From Setaria digitata (Eukaryota > Nematoda > Chromadorea > Rhabditida > Setariidae), in the NCBI GenBank assembly GCA_003640385.1, contig RCAB01000014.1:248001-312000 (forward strand): 64,000 nucleotides of DNA, written 5' to 3'. Positions 59,403-64,000 of the stretch are shown piece by piece. The stretch's first letter is position 1. Every line of letters starts with the position of its first letter. The position numbers were made by a program, and so were the translations under genes. The notes beneath the pieces are model-generated. The model was not told where the DNA came from. It saw only the letters and a list, made by a program, of their open reading frames with translations, and made no database searches.

Positions 59403-61981
59403 ATGAAACCATTATCGTTGAAAGGTCACGATCGTGCTCTGACACGAGTACGTATTAACAAAGATGGTGACATATTGTTTTCGGCTGGAAAGGATAAAAG
59501 TCCGAGTGTCTGGTATATGGAAAATGGTGAAAGGATCGGGACATACGATGGTCACAACGGTGTCATCTGGGACATTGATGTTTCCTGGGACACCCGACAT
59601 TTCTGCTCTGCTTCTGGTGATGTGTTTGTTAAGGTAAGCTTTATCGTTTGAGCCATTGTTTTACGGGACGTAGTCTTGCATGAATATGTACTTCTGATTC
59701 TTTTTTAATGATATAAATGTCCCACTGCTGGAGTTATTGATAAAAATTTATATGATTGTTCGATTTCTAAATTTCTAACGAACGTCCTTTTATGTTGATG
59801 TCTATTCACATATACTTTCATACTTAAAATCCCCTTTTTGTTTATCAAAGGAAATGTTTAGTTGTGGGATTGTGAAACCGGCGATGTAATAAATTCAGTT
59901 TCAACACCAACAGCTGCCCGCTCCATTAGCTTGTCGTACAGCGGAAACCTAATCGCTTTCACAACTATAAAGATGACACAAAATGTGGTTTGTTTTGTCT
60001 CCCTTCTTACAGATTCTATTTAAATAAATTCCATAGTTCAAGGAGAGAGGGAAAGAGAGAGGGCTGAAGTAATCAGAAGCAATCATGGGTAACTTTTGAA
60101 GTTGCGATTTCTTTTTCTGAATTATGCTATTTCAAGCGCCCAATCTTTCATTTAGTTGTTATTATTACTTTTAGCAAACAGAGCCAGCAGTACTTCTCAG
60201 GAATTTTTTCATAAGTTTTAGTTTGAAAAATAACAACAACATGAACCCACAATGCAGTACTTGTTATTATTGCAAATACTAAGCCATTCACTGAGTCTTC
60301 CTCAAAAGATTCATTTTCGATTAGCAAACTAAGTGGCGCGACAGCCTTAATTGGCCGTACCAAATAATGGTGAAATAATTAAGAGAACTTTTTGCTTTAA
60401 TAGGCTTGAAAAGTTTGAGTAAGTTGACTGCATATGCATCTGCTTCTTGTCTCAATCTAACAATCAAACCGTCACAGTATAGCTATTTTATTTCCTCACT
60501 TTTGTTCTTCTATTGAAAAAATTTGCCCATCAAGGCTTCATTGTGCGTTTATGATAAACGAGACGGCGCACAAATGAGTGGAGAAAATCATCCGGCATTT
60601 AGGAAGTCACTTCAGACACAAGCCAATTCCTGTGTTTGGACACACTTGGATGACACAGTTTGTATAGGTGAGTATATATTCCTCTTTTAAGAAATCTTTT
60701 CTTTTTTTGTTTCTACAAGTCCATTCAAACCGAAAGACTGAATATTACAAGGTTTCATTTATTTTCAGAATCTACTACTGTCGAATCATTTTATAATTAG
60801 ATCGTTTATTCATTTATTTGTTTTTAGTTATAGAGTGTAGAAATTTTCTCATTTGTTCCAAGCAGATTGAAATGGCTGGTCAATTTTAGAAACATTGAGT
60901 TTCTCATCAGTAAGATGTCTAATCGGAAATTATTTGTCCAATAAATGATAATTTGTTGTCGTCAGGTTCGATCTGAGTTTTTCCAGACTGTAGTTATGTC
61001 TGATAAATTTTATTTAACTTATTAAAAGGTTTCATAGGAGTCAGACTTTTGGTGGTAGAAGACTAGTTGTTAGCAGATTTCAAGTCAGTATGGATTCACT
61101 AGCTGTAGAAACTATTCCAAGCAGTGAACTGTGTTGCAATAATATTTTTATGAAGTTATTTATAGGTAATGAAAAAGGCAATGTGCATCAGTACGACATA
61201 CGAAGGGGAGATGATATTGTAAATTTTAATGATGAAGCTCACAAGTTTCAAATCAATGATATGCAAATGAGCATTGATGAGAGTTTCTTAATAACTGCTT
61301 CCAAAGACAAAACTGCTCGCCTATTTGATGCAAGGACATTGGATTGCTTAAAAACATACAAGTAAGTAGTTTCATTCATTTATCGTTGAAAGTTGTCAGC
61401 TTTAGTTCTAATCAGGATAGATTTCAATTGCTTTTTGATAGTTCCTCTACTGTTGCTTTGTTTGTTTTGTAGAGTAAGTTTTCATTTTAATCGTCTACCT
61501 GTGGTGATGTTCCATTTCGCTTGAATTATATTTCAGGGCTGAACGTCCAGTTAATTCAGCAGCGATCTCACCTATTCGAAATCATGTTATTTTGGGTGGT
61601 GGTGAAGAAGCAATGAAAGTAACTCAAACAACAGCGGCTTCTGGTCATTTTGAAGCTAAAATCTATCATTTGGTGAGGATTGCAGTTGATTTCAGTTTCA
61701 TCCTAATCTGATTATTTTTTGTTACTTTTGATTTAAAGATTGATTAATACTGCAGAAGGCACAAAGTTTCTGTAATAGGTAATCACGCAATCAGTATAAT
61801 GATTATGATTTCTTTATAGGTATTTGAGGAAGAGTTCGCGCGTTTCAAAGGCCATTTCGGTCCAATCAATACCCTGGCTTTCCATCCAAGTGGTAACTGT
61901 GTCGTTTCAGGTGGTGAGGATGGTTATGTTCGCATTCAGGAATTTGATGCAGATTACTTAAAATTTGACTATGACTTTTGA
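59403..61981 (+). CDS. eif-3.I: eukaryotic translation initiation factor 3 subunit i (WD40)
   Basis: Six exons in phase give 326 aa, equal to the family length: 59403-59633, 59862-59984, 60535-60667, 61166-61361, 61537-61672, 61820-61981. It starts [14 protein letters not shown] and carries WD-repeat signatures throughout: [40 protein letters not shown], the WDCETGD end of repeat 2, [17 protein letters not shown], then the diagnostic eIF3i stretches [38 protein letters not shown] and [10 protein letters not shown]. It is a seven-bladed propeller subunit that, with eIF3b and eIF3g, binds the 40S ribosome in initiation. The ATG is about 18 nt after acceptor GTATTTAG, fitting trans-splicing. It is downstream of the AKAP17A-like gene on the same strand, about 1.2 kb away. 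The gene name follows the C. elegans convention. Confidence 0.95.
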
Positions 61982-64000
61982 TATCAGTATACTATATATA
62001 AAGAAGTGGTTCACGCAAGATCAGTGATGAGAGCAATCCTGGTATCGAGTAATTTGATAGAGAATGATTTTTTTTTCTTTCCGTAATATTTTTGTATGTT
62101 TTTATTGTTAACAGTTTGTTAGTTTTAAAAACAATACGAGGTCTAAAAATGGTGTTAACTGGCGCATTTTTATATTAAAAAAAATAATTGGTGTATACTT
62201 CCGTTGATTTTCCATTGTATAAATATGAAATGAAAAGTTTGGATCCTACAAAAAACTTCAATACGATCCATTTTATCATTAAGAGTGGATATTTTAGTGC
62301 TAAACATGCAATACCGTACATGAAACGTCATGAAACATGCAAGGCTGAAAGAATTATCACAATCTGATTTGGCGAATTCATTTCAGATGAATTCTCGCTT
62401 CACTCACTTTTTTCTTTTTTCTTTTTTTTTTTTTTTTTTTTTTTTGAAGGAGAGAAGAGTTCTGCCTATTCTGTTACCTCTTTTATGATGTTCGACGTAC
62501 CCAAATCATTCGAATAGAATTTATTTCTCCAGGATTTATCATGCCCTGATAAAGTTGTCGATGCGTCTTTTCATTTATATTTATCCTAGATTGGATTGTC
62601 CGAGAGCAAATTCAGGATAAATCTACATAGCAATCAGTTTTTGATTAGTGAGAATTACTAGAAAGTCCCTCAAATAATTTCGCGAGAGGATTTGGTTTGA
62701 AACTTTTGTTCTAAGATTCAAACAATTTCATTTATTATGTTTTTTTTTTTTTCGGAAGGAAGCTTCCTAATTATTACCTGCAACAAATTATGCATTTGGT
62801 GGAATGTTTGTTTAATCGGTTGCCTTTGAAGTCTTATTTCCAAGTCAGCCATAAACCTCCGGACAGTGTGGGTGGTCTTCACGTTTCTCTTTCCAAAAAA
62901 TAGACTTTTTTCAAATTGCCAACAGTTGGGCGAATAAAATGATTTGTTGGCTACAATTTAAAGCGGAATTCAACAAGCAACCACAAACTGATTGGGATTT
63001 TTCGTTAATGAATTATAGATTTCACTTTCATGGTTTCAGGACGATAATCTTCATGTCGAATTATTCTGTTTCTCCGTTCTGTTGTACAGACTTTTATATA
63101 TTATGATAATCTTTTTTTTTACAAGCTGCTCTTTGATCATTATGTAATCGATGTATTCCAAAGTTGCGCACATCAGCTTTAATTGATTGTCTCTCAAGCA
63201 TTCCATCAGATTCTCATTATGAAACAAAATTATATTAAATTCACAACTGTTAGTAGAATTAATAACAGTAATTATTCGACAGAAAGTTCATCTAAATCAC
63301 TCTTTCCATTTCACAAAACACAAAGCTAGAACTCTTTTCTGGAAATGGCGCTGGATTTTTTTCCTTCCTTCTTCAGATTCTGAAACATTAATATCAGAAA
63401 TTCCCCTCTTAAAATACTGATGTAAAATGAAATCGTAGGAGCCCTCCAAATAAATCCCTTTTGTACAACTTTTTCATTGGGATAAATGAAGAAGCAGCAC
63501 GGATGTAAGGCCTGGAAATATGATAAATTACAGAGAAGTAGCAGAAGCTCGATGATTAGAAGGATTGGCAGTGTATTTAGGTCGAGTTGTCATTCCACTG
63601 AGGTTCCTCAGGTGCTGCATGATTTACAGCCACGTTAAGTTATCCTTCTTCCATCACTTCACCGCTTCAAACATCAATGATTTATGTCAAAATGCCGCTT
63701 AACGTAGTCAACATTTAGTTTTTTTCCTTGAAAATATATGTACCCAATTTATTGAGTAAAACATTAGACCAATTAATTTTAAAATATTCCCCTTTTTTCC
63801 AAATTCTCTCTCTATCTCTTTGAAGTATCACAGAATGTAAGAGATATGAGTTATGAGTATTATCCATAATTTAGGAGTAAATTTTGAGATGTTATAAAAT
63901 TCCATGGCAGCTATATTGTCTAATGAAAAACTACATCAGGGTAGTGAATTGTGATTGTCATATTCTTGGCTTTAGCTGATGATCAATCAGTAGTACTCTG
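61982..64000. other. 3' flank and intergenic sequence
   Basis: No complete gene found. There is a T run at 62422-62445. On the minus strand near 63590-63650, a short reading APEEPQWNDNST before a stop follows an acceptor-like CATGCAG. It could be the last exon of a gene entering from beyond the window edge, but is too short to call. Confidence 0.4.
62422..62445. repeat. poly(T) tract
   Basis: Run of 24 T within a T-rich stretch; simple repeat. Confidence 0.9.

Noticed and set aside
1..64000. tRNA, rRNA, spliced-leader RNA genes, CRISPR arrays, transposon ends
   Set aside because: Scanned by eye for TTCGAAT-type T-arms, SL 5' sequence, regular direct repeats and long inverted repeats; nothing convincing was found. 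A covariance-model search would be the decisive test.

Overview
This window looks like nuclear DNA of a parasitic nematode, most likely a spirurid or filarial worm. It is strongly AT-rich and full of homopolymer A/T tracts. Its genes are split into small exons with short GT...AG introns and TTTCAG-like acceptors. Most predicted start codons sit 6-50 nt downstream of an unpaired 3' splice acceptor, as expected for spliced-leader trans-splicing. The dihydrofolate reductase resembles filarial DHFRs as far as I recall them. There is no sign of prokaryotic organisation, CRISPR arrays, rRNA or convincing tRNA genes.

I rebuilt exon chains by hand and required reading phase to be kept across every junction. 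Left to right: an unknown basic RS-rich single-membrane-span protein (minus, 1385-1957); a small mRNA-export-type protein ending in a UAP56-binding-like motif (plus, 5536-6779); a glycogen-targeting subunit of protein phosphatase 1 with RVxF motif and CBM21 domain (plus, 8275-11423); a ZCCHC14/ZCCHC2-like zinc-knuckle protein in 12 exons (minus, 14146-18991); DHFR in 3 exons (minus, 20204-21172); a THADA/Trm732-like tRNA-modification scaffold in about 23 exons (plus, 22181-30972); a novel 115-aa putative membrane protein (plus, 31378-32294); a lysosomal phospholipase A2/LCAT-like lipase in 9 exons (minus, 32456-35740); an hnRNP K homologue with three KH domains in 8 exons (minus, 37616-41047); a SPATS2-like RNA-binding protein in 8 exons (plus, 46603-50222); an AKAP17A/XE7-like splicing-associated protein in 10 exons (plus, 54304-58196); and eIF3 subunit i in 6 exons (plus, 59403-61981).

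Most genes with a recognisable family act in RNA biology (export, tailing, tRNA modification, splicing, translation); the others are metabolic (PP1/glycogen, folate, lysosomal lipid). DHFR and the THADA-like gene are head to head about 1 kb apart. Three same-strand pairs could be operonic: DHFR then ZCCHC-like, THADA-like then the small membrane protein (only about 360 bp apart), and AKAP17A-like then eIF3i.

Points worth attention are the undescribed 115-aa gene whose 3' end is duplicated around the only N in the window, two GC-AG introns (DHFR, THADA-like), an AKAP17A-like intron with no canonical splice solution, a shortened zinc knuckle, and several unrecognised candidate short coding regions. 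The intergenic stretches show nothing else I can support.
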